Position numbers and translations under genes: made by a program. Under the pieces are notes generated by a model. It searched no databases and was not told where the DNA came from. It was given only the letters and a program-made list of their open reading frames with translations. From JAZQHR01 sp045540815 (lineage in GTDB: Bacteria > Bacillota > Clostridia > UMGS1810), in NCBI GenBank assembly GCA_045540815.1, contig JAZQHY010000062.1, positions 1 to 20,939 of the forward strand: 20,939 nt of DNA, in the 5' to 3' direction. This document shows, piece after piece, positions 13,239 through 20,939 of this stretch (position 1 is the stretch's first letter; each line of letters begins with the position of its first letter).

Positions 13239-14717
13239 ATGGCTGTAACACCCGTTATACCGCAGACGATAACCGTGCATCTCGGCTCGCCCGACTCAAA
13301 TGCGCAAAACGTTACTCTGCCGTTTTCAGAATACATAAAGAATGTCGCATCAAGCGAGATTTATCCCACGTGGGGCGAGTCTGCGCTTTATGCAAACATT
13401 TACGCGCAGATTTCATACGCGTTAAACAGGGTTTATCTGCAGTTTTACCGAAGCAGAGGTTACAATTTTGACATTACGTCTTCCACGGCATTTGACCAGA
13501 AATTTATAAACGGAAGAAACATTTTTGAAAACATTGACAGGATAGTGGACGACATTTTCACGTCGTACATAAGAAGGATAGGTTTTGTTGAGCCGCTTGC
13601 TGCGAAATACTGCAACGGCACTACCGTCACGTGCGAGGGACTTTCGCAGTGGGGCAGTGAGAATTTGTCGCAACAGGGGTATAATTACATAGAAATTCTT
13701 CGCTACTACTATGGTGACAATATAGAGCTGGTGGTAAATGCGCCAATTCGTGACATTCCCGAATCGTACCCGGGCGAGCCGTTAAGGCGTGGCTCGGTTG
13801 GTCAAAGCGTAGTGGCGGTACAGGTTTCGCTAAACAGAATATCGCAGAACTATCCTTTAATACCAAAAATTTATCCTGTTGACGGGATATTTGGCGAAAA
13901 CACCGAAAATGCCGTACGCACGTTTCAGCAAATATTTAACCTTTCGCCTGACGGAGTGGTGGGCAGAGCGACGTGGAACAAGATTGTCACATTGTACGTG
14001 GGCATACTTAACCTATCCGAGCTTGAAAGTGAGGGTCAGAGGTTTTACGATTTCCAGATTGATTTTGATAACGCGTCTGTTTCGAGGATATCGTCAGTTT
14101 CAGTAGCACAAACAATAGCCGACAACCCCGACGCAGTAAGGCTACTGCAGTATTATCTATCAGTAATTGCAGAGTTTTATGACACAGTAGAGCCACCCGA
14201 AATAAACAGCGTATACGACGAGGCGACGCGAAATGCCGTAGCGGAATTTCAAAGAACATTTAACCTTCCTTCTACAGGTGAGGTCGACAGATCGACGTGG
14301 GAAAGCATTTACAATGCGTTTGAAGGCATAGTAGCTACTGCGTTTAGAAATTCAGATTTTCTAATCGTATCATATCAGCCGTTTTCGGGAGAGTTATTGG
14401 AATTTGGAAGCACGGGCGAGGAAGTAACCACCTTGCAGAGTTATTTAACCGAAATTTCGCTTATGTATACAAACATTACTGCGCCTTCTATTAACGGCGT
14501 ATTTGACCGCGAAACTGAAGCTGCGGTTAAAAATTATCAGGCGATATTTAACCTTCCGCAAACAGGAATAGTAGATGCGTACACCTGGAACAGCATAGGC
14601 AGGACGTACACGTCCACGCTTGAAGCATATCTTACACGTGAAATTCAGTTCCCCGGTTATACGCTTAAAGAGGGTGACAGGGACAGGGTGCTTCCAAATG
14701 AATTTAGAAGGAGGTAA
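13239..14717 (+). CDS. SleC-like cortex-lytic protein: SpoIID/LytB plus three PG-binding domains
   Basis: A 492-residue protein. Residues 1-160 resemble a SpoIID/LytB lytic transglycosylase domain: EYIKNVASSEIYPTWGESAL (31-50) places Glu40 at the expected catalytic site, and TCEGLSQWGSENLSQQGYNY (131-150) matches the C-terminal SpoIID motif with ILRYYYG. Three peptidoglycan-binding type 1 domains follow (about 183-252, 296-362 and 388-455), each with the DGxFGxxTxxAVxxFQ or equivalent pattern. This is the layout of clostridial spore cortex-lytic protein SleC, which degrades cortex during germination after proteolytic activation by Csp proteases; no csp gene is in the window. No signal peptide is seen. 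ATG follows AAGGAGG. The stop codon is embedded in the next gene's ribosome site. Confidence 0.83.
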   Translation: MAVTPVIPQTITVHLGSPDSNAQNVTLPFSEYIKNVASSEIYPTWGESALYANIYAQISYALNRVYLQFYRSRGYNFDITSSTAFDQKFINGRNIFENIDRIVDDIFTSYIRRIGFVEPLAAKYCNGTTVTCEGLSQWGSENLSQQGYNYIEILRYYYGDNIELVVNAPIRDIPESYPGEPLRRGSVGQSVVAVQVSLNRISQNYPLIPKIYPVDGIFGENTENAVRTFQQIFNLSPDGVVGRATWNKIVTLYVGILNLSELESEGQRFYDFQIDFDNASVSRISSVSVAQTIADNPDAVRLLQYYLSVIAEFYDTVEPPEINSVYDEATRNAVAEFQRTFNLPSTGEVDRSTWESIYNAFEGIVATAFRNSDFLIVSYQPFSGELLEFGSTGEEVTTLQSYLTEISLMYTNITAPSINGVFDRETEAAVKNYQAIFNLPQTGIVDAYTWNSIGRTYTSTLEAYLTREIQFPGYTLKEGDRDRVLPNEFRRR

Positions 14718-14719
14718 TT

Positions 14720-14977
14720 ATGGTAATACCGCAAAATGAATTTATAGGTCAGCCGATTAGAAATCTGCAAAGATTTTTAAGGGAAATATCAAATGAATAC
14801 GGACAGATACAGATGGTTTTACCCGACGGCGTTTACGGCGCAAACACACGCCGTTCGGTAGAGGATTTTCAAGGGATTTACGGAATAGAGGTCACGGGTC
14901 AGACGGATTTTGACACGTGGAACAGGATTATAGAGGTGTATACTGAGATAATAGAGAGAAATGGAGCGATTAACTAA
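14720..14977 (+). CDS. Single peptidoglycan-binding domain protein
   Basis: An 85-residue protein that is essentially one peptidoglycan-binding type 1 domain: IRNLQRFLREISNEYGQI, then LPDGVYGANTRRSVEDFQ and GQTDFDTWNRIIEVY. It has no signal peptide and no catalytic domain. It starts 2 nt after the SleC-like stop codon; GGAGGTAA serves both as ribosome site and as the upstream stop, so translation is coupled. It resembles a fourth wall-binding module carried as a separate subunit and may target or regulate the hydrolase. A split-off domain from a longer ancestor is another reading. No clear terminator follows in 14978-15084. Confidence 0.85.
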   Translation: MVIPQNEFIGQPIRNLQRFLREISNEYGQIQMVLPDGVYGANTRRSVEDFQGIYGIEVTGQTDFDTWNRIIEVYTEIIERNGAIN

Positions 14978-15084
14978 GATGTTGCATAAGCCATCGTGTA
15001 TTCCCAAGATAAAAACTACCAAAGCTACTTTTACTAAGTAAGTAGTCTTGTGTATTGGCAGACCAAAGCAACAGCATATCAAAG

Positions 15085-15131
15085 GCTCACTTGTGTAAAG
15101 GGAGCTGGCACCGAAGGTGTCTGAGAGGTTG
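15085..15131 (+). repeat. Half copy of the two-armed hairpin repeat
   Basis: Hairpin GCTCACTT/AAGGGAGC (15085-15092 with 15098-15105) and hairpin GGCACC/GGTGTC (15107-15112 with 15116-15121), then TGAGAGGTTG. Only one arm is present; 3 nt later the sequence switches to the composite repeat, so one element seems to be truncated by or joined to the other. 14978-15084 before it shows nothing recognisable. Confidence 0.7.
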
Positions 15132-15134
15132 TAA

Positions 15135-15179
15135 GTCTGCCGTCCGCCTGTCCGTTTTTACTTGGAAACACACCATGTC
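15135..15179 (+). repeat. Composite repeat, 45-bp segment (second copy)
   Basis: Reverse complement of 372-416 at 42 of 45 bases. Followed within a few bases by the hairpin-rich segment in the same orientation as at 498-616. Confidence 0.8.
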
Positions 15180-15184
15180 TTTTC

Positions 15185-15297
15185 GGGGTCCAGGGCGGAG
15201 CCTTGGTCGGGAGGGGTCCGGGGCGCTCCGAAACGCCCCGGCGGGTTTCGGGCATTTTGCCGCTCAAAATGCCCTCGCCGAAGGCAAACAAATAAAA
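15185..15297. repeat. Composite repeat, hairpin-rich segment (copy 2)
   Basis: Carries the same two hairpins as copy 1: GGGGCG/CGCCCC (15220-15225 with 15234-15239) and GGGCATTTTG/CAAAATGCCC (15250-15259 with 15265-15274). As in copy 1, the right end runs into the terminator of a minus-strand gene. Confidence 0.8.
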
Positions 15298-15326
15298 AAG
15301 GATGTGAAAATAACTCACATCCTTTT
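15291..15326 (-). terminator. Terminator of the ispG-polC operon
   Basis: Stem 15296-15307 with 15315-15326 (AAAAGGATGTGA/TCACATCCTTTT), loop of 7, followed on the minus strand by TTTTTT. It lies about 30 nt after the stop of the last gene. Confidence 0.9.
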
Positions 15327-15356
15327 AAAATTCATAAAATCTAATTTTATATTCCC

Positions 15357-15593
15357 TTAACCCTCATATTTGATAGGTGTAATCTTGTCGTATTCTACTG
15401 TATCTTTATCGGATATTTTAAGTATGAGATACACACTGCCTATAATTGATATAAGTGTAAAAAGCCACGAAAATTTCTTTGCAAAGCTTTCCTTTACAGA
15501 GGCGATAAGCGCGCCTATAGAAATACCTGTAATGGCAAGTATGCCTATATCAAACTCGTCAAGGTTTCTTAGATTTGAAATAAATTTATTCAT
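15357..15593 (-). CDS. Small two-helix membrane protein downstream of polC
   Basis: A 78-residue protein of unknown function. Two predicted membrane helices are at about 14-33 (FDIGILAITGISIGALIASV) and 41-60 (FSWLFTLISIIGSVYLILKI), joined by a short basic loop KESFAKK; the tail is polar. The start at 15593 is chosen because AAGGAG lies 9 nt upstream; an ATG at 15602 would touch that site. The ribosome site directly follows the polC stop codon, so it is probably translated with polC. It loosely recalls small clostridial proteins annotated as phosphate-transporter permeases, but that label is itself weak, and I do not assign a function. Confidence 0.7.
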   Translation of the reverse strand: MNKFISNLRNLDEFDIGILAITGISIGALIASVKESFAKKFSWLFTLISIIGSVYLILKISDKDTVEYDKITPIKYEG

Positions 15594-15608
15594 TTTACAC
15601 ATCTCCTT

Positions 15609-18600
15609 TTAGAAAAATGTAATCTGGTCGCTTTCAGGAAGACCGTTTAAACAACCGTGATTTTTAAGCGTTTCCACTACTGTTTTGGTTACCGATGAAC
15701 GCGCGGTTAAATCGTCTATAGTATCAAACATTCGCTCGTTTCTGGCATCGACAATGCTCTTTGCCGCGTTTGTGCCAAGTCCCACAAGTGAATTTAGCGG
15801 AGGAAGTATGCCGTCCGGTGTAGGAATAAACTTAAACGCCTCTGATTTTGCGATGTCTATCGGAAGAAATTTAAGTCCGCGTGCGTACATTTCGTTACAC
15901 ACCTCAAGTATGGTAAGTACACCTTTTTCCTTTACCGACAGCTCGTTTTCACGCGCTTTTAAGTCTAATAAAGCCCTCTTTGCCACCTCGTGACCCTGTG
16001 CCATTATCGACGCGTCGAAATCGTCGGCACGAACGGTAAAGTATGTACAGTAAAATTCCATTGGATAATGCACCTTGTAATACGCAATCCTGTATGCCAT
16101 TGTTACATATGCAACCGCATGCGCCTTAGGGAACATATACTTAATCTTTTTGCACGAATCTATATACCACTGCGGAACGTTATTAGCTATCATAGCCTCT
16201 TCCTGTTCAGGCTTTAACCCTTTACCCTTACGCACGTTTTCCATTGTATAGAATGACATCTTAGGGTCAAGTCCGCATTTTATAAGATAAAGCATAATGT
16301 CGTCACGCGTACAGATGGCTTCTTTAAGTGTGGCAGTTCCGTTATTTATAAGCTCCTGTGCGTTGTTTATCCACACGTCTGTACCGTGTGAAAGTCCTGA
16401 TATACGAACCAGTTCAGCAAAAGTTGTAGGCTTGGTGTCCACAAGCATCTGTCTAACGAACTTTGTACCAAACTCGGGAACGGCATATGTGCCGACCTCG
16501 CTGTATATATCTTCAGGCTTTACACCAAGGCTCTTTGTCGAGCCAAAAAGTGCCATTGTTTCTTTGTCACCCGGAGGTATTTCACGCGCGTTTGTGTGCG
16601 TCAAATCTTCAAGCATTCTTATAACGGTCGGGTCGTCGTGTCCGAGTATATCAAGCTTTAGAAGCTTACCCGATATAGAATGATAGTCAAAATGCGTGGT
16701 GATAACACCGCTGTCCTTATCATCTGCAGGGTACTGTATAGGTGTAAACTCAAGCACGTCACGGCTTCTAGGCACTATCATAACACCGCCAGGGTGCTGA
16801 CCTGTAGTACGTTTAACACCCTCGCAACCCTTTACAAGTCTGTTTACCTCGGCATTGTTTATATGCTCTCCCTTTGCCTCGTAATACTTCTTTACAAAGC
16901 CGTATGCAGTTTTACTAGCTATAGTACCGATAGTACCCGCCCTGAACACATATCCTTCGCCAAAAAGCTCCTCTGTATATTTATGGGCGCGTGGTTGATA
17001 ATCACCCGAGAAGTTAAGGTCGATATCAGGCTCCTTACCACCGCCGAAGCCAAGGAAGGTTTCAAACGGGATATCGTGCCCGTCTTTTATCATAGGCGTA
17101 TTACAGTGCGGACAGTTTTTATCCTCCATATCAAATCCACAGAATATGCCGTCGGCAACCTCAAAATCAGAATACTGACAGTTCGGGCAAACATAATGCG
17201 GTGGAAGTGAGTTAACCTCGGTGATATCCGATAAAAACGCAACAAATGACGAACCAACCGAGCCTCGTGAACCTACCAGATATCCGTCGGAAAGTGACTT
17301 TGTAACAAGCTTTTGCGCTATGATATACATAACCGCGTAGCCGTTGTCGATGATTGAGCTAAGCTCTACGTCTATTCTGTCCTTAACAAGCTGTGGAAGG
17401 TTTTCACCATAAATACGTTTAGCCTTGTTCATAACCATTTCTCTAAGCTCTTCGTCTGCGCCGGGTATTTCAGGCGGTGCAGTTCCGTCGGGAACAGGCT
17501 TTATAAACTCGCACATATCGGCAATCTTATTGGTGTTTTCCACAACCACCTCGTATGCTACATCTTCTCCAAGATATTTAAATTCGTCAAGCATTTCCTC
17601 GGTAGTTCTAAAGTATAGCGGTGCCTGATTGTCGGCATCAGTAAATCCCTGACCTGCCATAAGAATACGGCGGTATATTTCGTCCTCAGGATTTAGAAAA
17701 TGAACGTCACAGGTTGCAACTGTAAGCTTATTATTCTTTCTTCCAAGGTCTATAATCTTTTTGTTTATATTTCTTAAATCCTCGTACGATGTAACCTTTC
17801 CTTCTTCAAGTAAGAATTCGTTGTTTCCAAGCGGTTGAATTTCAAGGTAATCGTAAAATTTCACTATTCTGTTTAGTGTTTCAAACTTCTCTCCTTCGAG
17901 TATAGCACGGTAAAGCTCTCCCGCCTCGCAAGCTGAGCCGAGAAGAAGTCCTTCTCTGTTTTTCTCAAGTAAACTCTTTGGCAGTCGCGGTCTTTTATAA
18001 TAATAATCCATATTTGACTTTGATACTATATTATAAAGGTTTTTAAGTCCTGTGTAGTTTTGCACAAGGATAATGGCGTGGTAAGTTCGCTGATTTTTAA
18101 AATCAGCATTTACGCATAGTCCTGTGTTTATTTCGGAAACGTCTGTTAGTCCCTTTTCCTTTATCATATTTAAAAACTTAATAAACACATAGCCTGTTGC
18201 AGTGGCATCGTCTATGGCTCTGTGATGGTTTTCAAGGGAAATATTAAGATGCTTTGTAATAGTATTTAGCTTATGGTTTTTAACATCCTTTAGAAGTGCA
18301 CGCGACATTTCTACTGTATCTATATAACAGAAATTAAATTCCATATTGTTTTTCTGCGCTGCCATCTTTATAAACGATGTATCAAAGCCTGCGTTGTGAG
18401 CAACCAAAGTCGCATCTCCTATAAACTCGTAGAAATCCTTTATTACCACATCGATTGTCGGTGCATCAGCTACCATTTCGTCGGTAATGCCTGTAAGCTC
18501 TACTATGTTTTGAGGGATAGGTCTTTCAGGGTTTACAAACGTCTGGAAGTTATCTATCACCTCGCCGTTTTTAACCTTAACCGCACCTATTTCAGTTATA

Positions 18601-19898
18601 GTTTCGGTTGCGGGACTAAGTCCGGTGGTTTCTATGTCAAATACTACAAATTCTCCGTCAAGGCTTTGTTCTTTTGTATTAAACACTATAGGAAGGCTGT
18701 CGCCTACGATATACGCCTCTATGCCGTAAAGGATTTTAATACCCGAATCTCCAACCGCTCCCATAGCCTCAGGAAACGCCTGAACGTTTCCGTGGTCGGT
18801 TATGGCAACCGCCTTGTGTCCCCATTTAATAGCGGTTTTTACAAGGTCCTTTGCGCTTGTCATACCGTCCATCGCGCTCATTTTGGTATGCATATGAAGC
18901 TCGACTCTTTTTTCGTCGGCGTTATCCATCTTTTCTTCTTTTGAGCGTTTATTTATATCTCGAACGTTTAGTACCATTTCCTTCATAAAGGTATCATATT
19001 TTACCTGTCCCTGAAGTTCTAAGTACATTCCGTCTTTTATTTTTCCCTTTACCTTTTCCTCGTATTCTTCACCAGATAAAAACATCTTTGCCATATACGA
19101 GCCTGTCATATCGGTAATCGCAAAGGTTATAACGTATTTTCCAGTTTTTAATTCCTTTGCCTCGTACTCAAATATCTCTCCTCTTACAACCGCTGAGCCT
19201 GTAGTAACCTTTAAAAGCTCTTTTATCTTTATAGGCTCACTCTTTATAACGTGGCCGAGGATAACATTATCCCTCGTTACGCACTCCGACTTGTCCTTTT
19301 TTACCTTGTCGGGTGCTTTTATAATTTCGTATGTTTCTTCTTCCTTAGATTTATCTGAAACTACTATCTTTTCAAGTGTTTCTTCTATTTTTTCAGTTTC
19401 CCTTTCAAGTGCACCCTCAACGCTTGTGTCTATTATCTCAACTTTTACCTTCTCTCCAAGCTGATTGAATATAAGCTTTTCAAATATCACGTCGCACTTG
19501 CACTGTTCAATAGCATTTATGCCGTATTTGCATTTTATGACAAGTCTGCCGTCTGAATATGATGCTGTGCTGTCTATAAACAGATTTCTCACACCTGGAC
19601 AAACTGTACTTACGTAAAACACAAGATTTTTAAAATACCTTGGTAAATCTATATTTTCAAGTGTTAAGTCTTTATATTTTACTTTTATTATAAGTTCTGA
19701 AAGGTTATTTTTTTCAGATGCTTCTATCTTAAATCTCTCTATCTCCTCAAACGGAATAATATTTTTTGAAGATATCGTAATCATTATTTTTCTTTCTTCG
19801 TTATTTGCTCTGATATCTTCTATTACTGCATCTTCAAGAGGTCGTTTAATATTCACGTTCGGGAAAAAATGCGAAAGATTTTTTGTCTTCGGTGACAT
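15609..19898 (-). CDS. polC: DNA polymerase III PolC-type, alpha subunit
   Basis: The Gram-positive replicative polymerase with built-in proofreading, 1429 residues (Bacillus PolC is similar in length). Order: N-terminal region (1-220), OB fold (about 225-320), PHP domain start VELHMHTKMSAMDG (332-345) with AITDHG, inserted DEDD exonuclease (Asp421 and Glu423 of DIETTG; HRAIDDA at 559-565), rest of PHP, and polymerase core. Catalytic aspartates are Asp958 and Asp960 (GGGKEPDIDLNFSGDYQ) and Asp1083 (KLDILGHDDP). The PolC zinc module has CPNC (904-907) and CPHC (929-932). The start ATG has AAAGGAGGAAG upstream and is 13 nt from the ispG stop, so the genes are co-transcribed. All key residues are intact. 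Confidence 0.98.
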   Translation of the reverse strand: MSPKTKNLSHFFPNVNIKRPLEDAVIEDIRANNEERKIMITISSKNIIPFEEIERFKIEASEKNNLSELIIKVKYKDLTLENIDLPRYFKNLVFYVSTVCPGVRNLFIDSTASYSDGRLVIKCKYGINAIEQCKCDVIFEKLIFNQLGEKVKVEIIDTSVEGALERETEKIEETLEKIVVSDKSKEEETYEIIKAPDKVKKDKSECVTRDNVILGHVIKSEPIKIKELLKVTTGSAVVRGEIFEYEAKELKTGKYVITFAITDMTGSYMAKMFLSGEEYEEKVKGKIKDGMYLELQGQVKYDTFMKEMVLNVRDINKRSKEEKMDNADEKRVELHMHTKMSAMDGMTSAKDLVKTAIKWGHKAVAITDHGNVQAFPEAMGAVGDSGIKILYGIEAYIVGDSLPIVFNTKEQSLDGEFVVFDIETTGLSPATETITEIGAVKVKNGEVIDNFQTFVNPERPIPQNIVELTGITDEMVADAPTIDVVIKDFYEFIGDATLVAHNAGFDTSFIKMAAQKNNMEFNFCYIDTVEMSRALLKDVKNHKLNTITKHLNISLENHHRAIDDATATGYVFIKFLNMIKEKGLTDVSEINTGLCVNADFKNQRTYHAIILVQNYTGLKNLYNIVSKSNMDYYYKRPRLPKSLLEKNREGLLLGSACEAGELYRAILEGEKFETLNRIVKFYDYLEIQPLGNNEFLLEEGKVTSYEDLRNINKKIIDLGRKNNKLTVATCDVHFLNPEDEIYRRILMAGQGFTDADNQAPLYFRTTEEMLDEFKYLGEDVAYEVVVENTNKIADMCEFIKPVPDGTAPPEIPGADEELREMVMNKAKRIYGENLPQLVKDRIDVELSSIIDNGYAVMYIIAQKLVTKSLSDGYLVGSRGSVGSSFVAFLSDITEVNSLPPHYVCPNCQYSDFEVADGIFCGFDMEDKNCPHCNTPMIKDGHDIPFETFLGFGGGKEPDIDLNFSGDYQPRAHKYTEELFGEGYVFRAGTIGTIASKTAYGFVKKYYEAKGEHINNAEVNRLVKGCEGVKRTTGQHPGGVMIVPRSRDVLEFTPIQYPADDKDSGVITTHFDYHSISGKLLKLDILGHDDPTVIRMLEDLTHTNAREIPPGDKETMALFGSTKSLGVKPEDIYSEVGTYAVPEFGTKFVRQMLVDTKPTTFAELVRISGLSHGTDVWINNAQELINNGTATLKEAICTRDDIMLYLIKCGLDPKMSFYTMENVRKGKGLKPEQEEAMIANNVPQWYIDSCKKIKYMFPKAHAVAYVTMAYRIAYYKVHYPMEFYCTYFTVRADDFDASIMAQGHEVAKRALLDLKARENELSVKEKGVLTILEVCNEMYARGLKFLPIDIAKSEAFKFIPTPDGILPPLNSLVGLGTNAAKSIVDARNERMFDTIDDLTARSSVTKTVVETLKNHGCLNGLPESDQITFF

Positions 19899-19911
19899 TT
19901 TACTTCCTCCT

Positions 19912-20939
19912 TTACATTTTTTCTATTTCTTCCTTTAATGCTTCGAATAATTTATCTTCGGGAAGTTTTTTAATTATCTCACCTTTTTTGAATAAAAGTC
20001 CTTCTCCGTTTCCGCCGGCAATTCCTACATCTGCCTCTCTTGCCTCTCCCGGTCCGTTTACCACGCAACCCATTACGGCTACAGTTATGTTTTTATCCAC
20101 ACCTTCTAAGTATTCTTCCACCTTTTTAGCAAGCGGGATAAGTCCTATATTTGTTCTTGCACAAGTTGGGCAGGAAACCATCTTTGCACCAAAATTTCTA
20201 AGCTCAAGTGCTTTTAGTATCTCCTTTGCAACCCTTATTTCCTGTACAGGGTCATCGGTAAGTGATACTCTAATAGTATCTCCTATGCCGTCTTTTAAAA
20301 GTGAGCCTATTCCGATAGCCGATTTTACCGCTCCTGACAAAAATGTTCCTGCCTCAGTTACACCAAGGTGTAATGGGTAATCATACCTTTCACTCATAAG
20401 CCTGTATGCATCGATAGTCATATTTACGTCCGACGCTTTAAGTGATACTACTATATCATCAAAATCAAATTTGTTTAGTATGTCAATGTGCTTTTTTGCA
20501 CTCTCAACTAAAGCCTCTGCGCAGACGTGATTATATTTAGCAAGAATTTCTTTTTCAACCGAGCCGGAATTTACTCCGATGCGGATTGGCACATTTTTCA
20601 CCTTTGCCATATCCACTACTTTTTTTATGTTTTCCTTATCTCCAATGTTACCCGGATTTATTCTTACTTTATCTACTCCGTTTTCCATTGATAAAAGTGC
20701 CAATTTATAATCAAAATGTATATCTGCCACAAGCGGTATATGTATCTTCTCTTTTATCTCTCTTATAGCATTTGCACTTTCCACATCAGGCACGGCTACC
20801 CTTACTATTTCACACCCTGCCTTTTCAAGAGAAAGTATCTGATTTACTGTAGAGTCTATATCCTTTGTCTTGGTATTTGTCATAGACTGTATAGCTACAT
20901 TTTGTCCGTTTCCTATAATTAAATTTCCTATTTTTACAC
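19912..20939 (-). CDS. ispG: IspG (GcpE), HMBPP synthase, 5' end outside window
   Basis: 4-hydroxy-3-methylbut-2-enyl diphosphate synthase, a [4Fe-4S] enzyme that converts MEcPP to HMBPP in the non-mevalonate isoprenoid pathway. The frame stays open from an internal ATG at 20883 to the window edge and encodes IGNLIIGNGQNVAIQSM, the expected IspG N-terminus, so the gene is cut by the window and not started at 20883. Cluster ligands are in SCPTCAR (Cys238 and Cys241, counted from the internal Met) and GCVVNGPGE (Cys273), with the catalytic Glu280; these spacings match those of E. coli IspG. VADIHFDYKLALL and RINPGNIGD are also typical. It leads the ispG-polC operon as far as visible. Confidence 0.97.
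   Translation of the reverse strand, partial: VKIGNLIIGNGQNVAIQSMTNTKTKDIDSTVNQILSLEKAGCEIVRVAVPDVESANAIREIKEKIHIPLVADIHFDYKLALLSMENGVDKVRINPGNIGDKENIKKVVDMAKVKNVPIRIGVNSGSVEKEILAKYNHVCAEALVESAKKHIDILNKFDFDDIVVSLKASDVNMTIDAYRLMSERYDYPLHLGVTEAGTFLSGAVKSAIGIGSLLKDGIGDTIRVSLTDDPVQEIRVAKEILKALELRNFGAKMVSCPTCARTNIGLIPLAKKVEEYLEGVDKNITVAVMGCVVNGPGEAREADVGIAGGNGEGLLFKKGEIIKKLPEDKLFEALKEEIEKM

Noticed and set aside
14978..15084. A terminator after the plus-strand wall-hydrolase operon
   Set aside because: Only loose ACTAC/GTAGT pairing with long loops and no T-run; not strong enough to call.
20881..20883. IspG starting at the ATG at 20883
   Set aside because: The in-frame codons upstream encode the conserved IspG N-terminal segment up to the window edge, so the true start lies outside.

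Overview
The window looks like chromosomal DNA from a low-GC, spore-forming member of the Firmicutes, most likely an uncultured gut-type Clostridia. The evidence is a Gram-positive PolC-type replicase, strong AGGAGG ribosome binding sites, an SLH-type surface protein, a YlmC/YmxH-type sporulation protein and a SleC-like spore cortex hydrolase cluster. Nothing in the window allows naming a species.

Layout, left to right. 1-300 holds an elongator tRNA-Met on the minus strand with its own promoter and terminator. 300-620 has no gene and is built from repeat fragments. 625-6207 is a minus-strand operon: a Rossmann/DUF2520 protein, then uvrB, then uvrA, ending in a terminator that contains the uvrA stop codon. 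6208-6675 is a regulatory region with at least two good sigma-A promoters and a structured leader. It drives 6676-9702, a 1008-residue secreted SLH-domain (S-layer type) protein with its own terminator. 9760-12000 holds short genes separated by repeats: a PRC-barrel protein, a 58-residue YtxH-like protein, trxA and a YigZ/IMPACT-family protein. 11983-14977 is a divergent wall-hydrolase locus: a leaderless amidase on the minus strand, and on the plus strand a beta-sandwich protein, a SpoIID/LytB plus triple peptidoglycan-binding protein (SleC-like), and a lone peptidoglycan-binding domain. 14978-15300 is repeat-filled. 15291-20939 is a minus-strand operon: ispG (5' end outside the window), polC and a small two-helix membrane protein.

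The genes are mostly housekeeping: nucleotide excision repair (UvrA and UvrB), replication (PolC), isoprenoid synthesis (IspG) and redox (TrxA). The most unusual feature is the density of small structured intergenic repeats. Three families are visible. One is a set of REP-like hairpins with a GTAG tetranucleotide at the foot, nearly constant loops and covarying stems, some in convergent pairs. The second is about 100-120 bp long and carries two hairpins in each arm, again with covarying stems. The third is a composite element present twice, with one segment inverted between copies. No transposase that could move them is present in the window. The leaderless spore-wall cluster and the multi-promoter S-layer leader are the other points worth following up.
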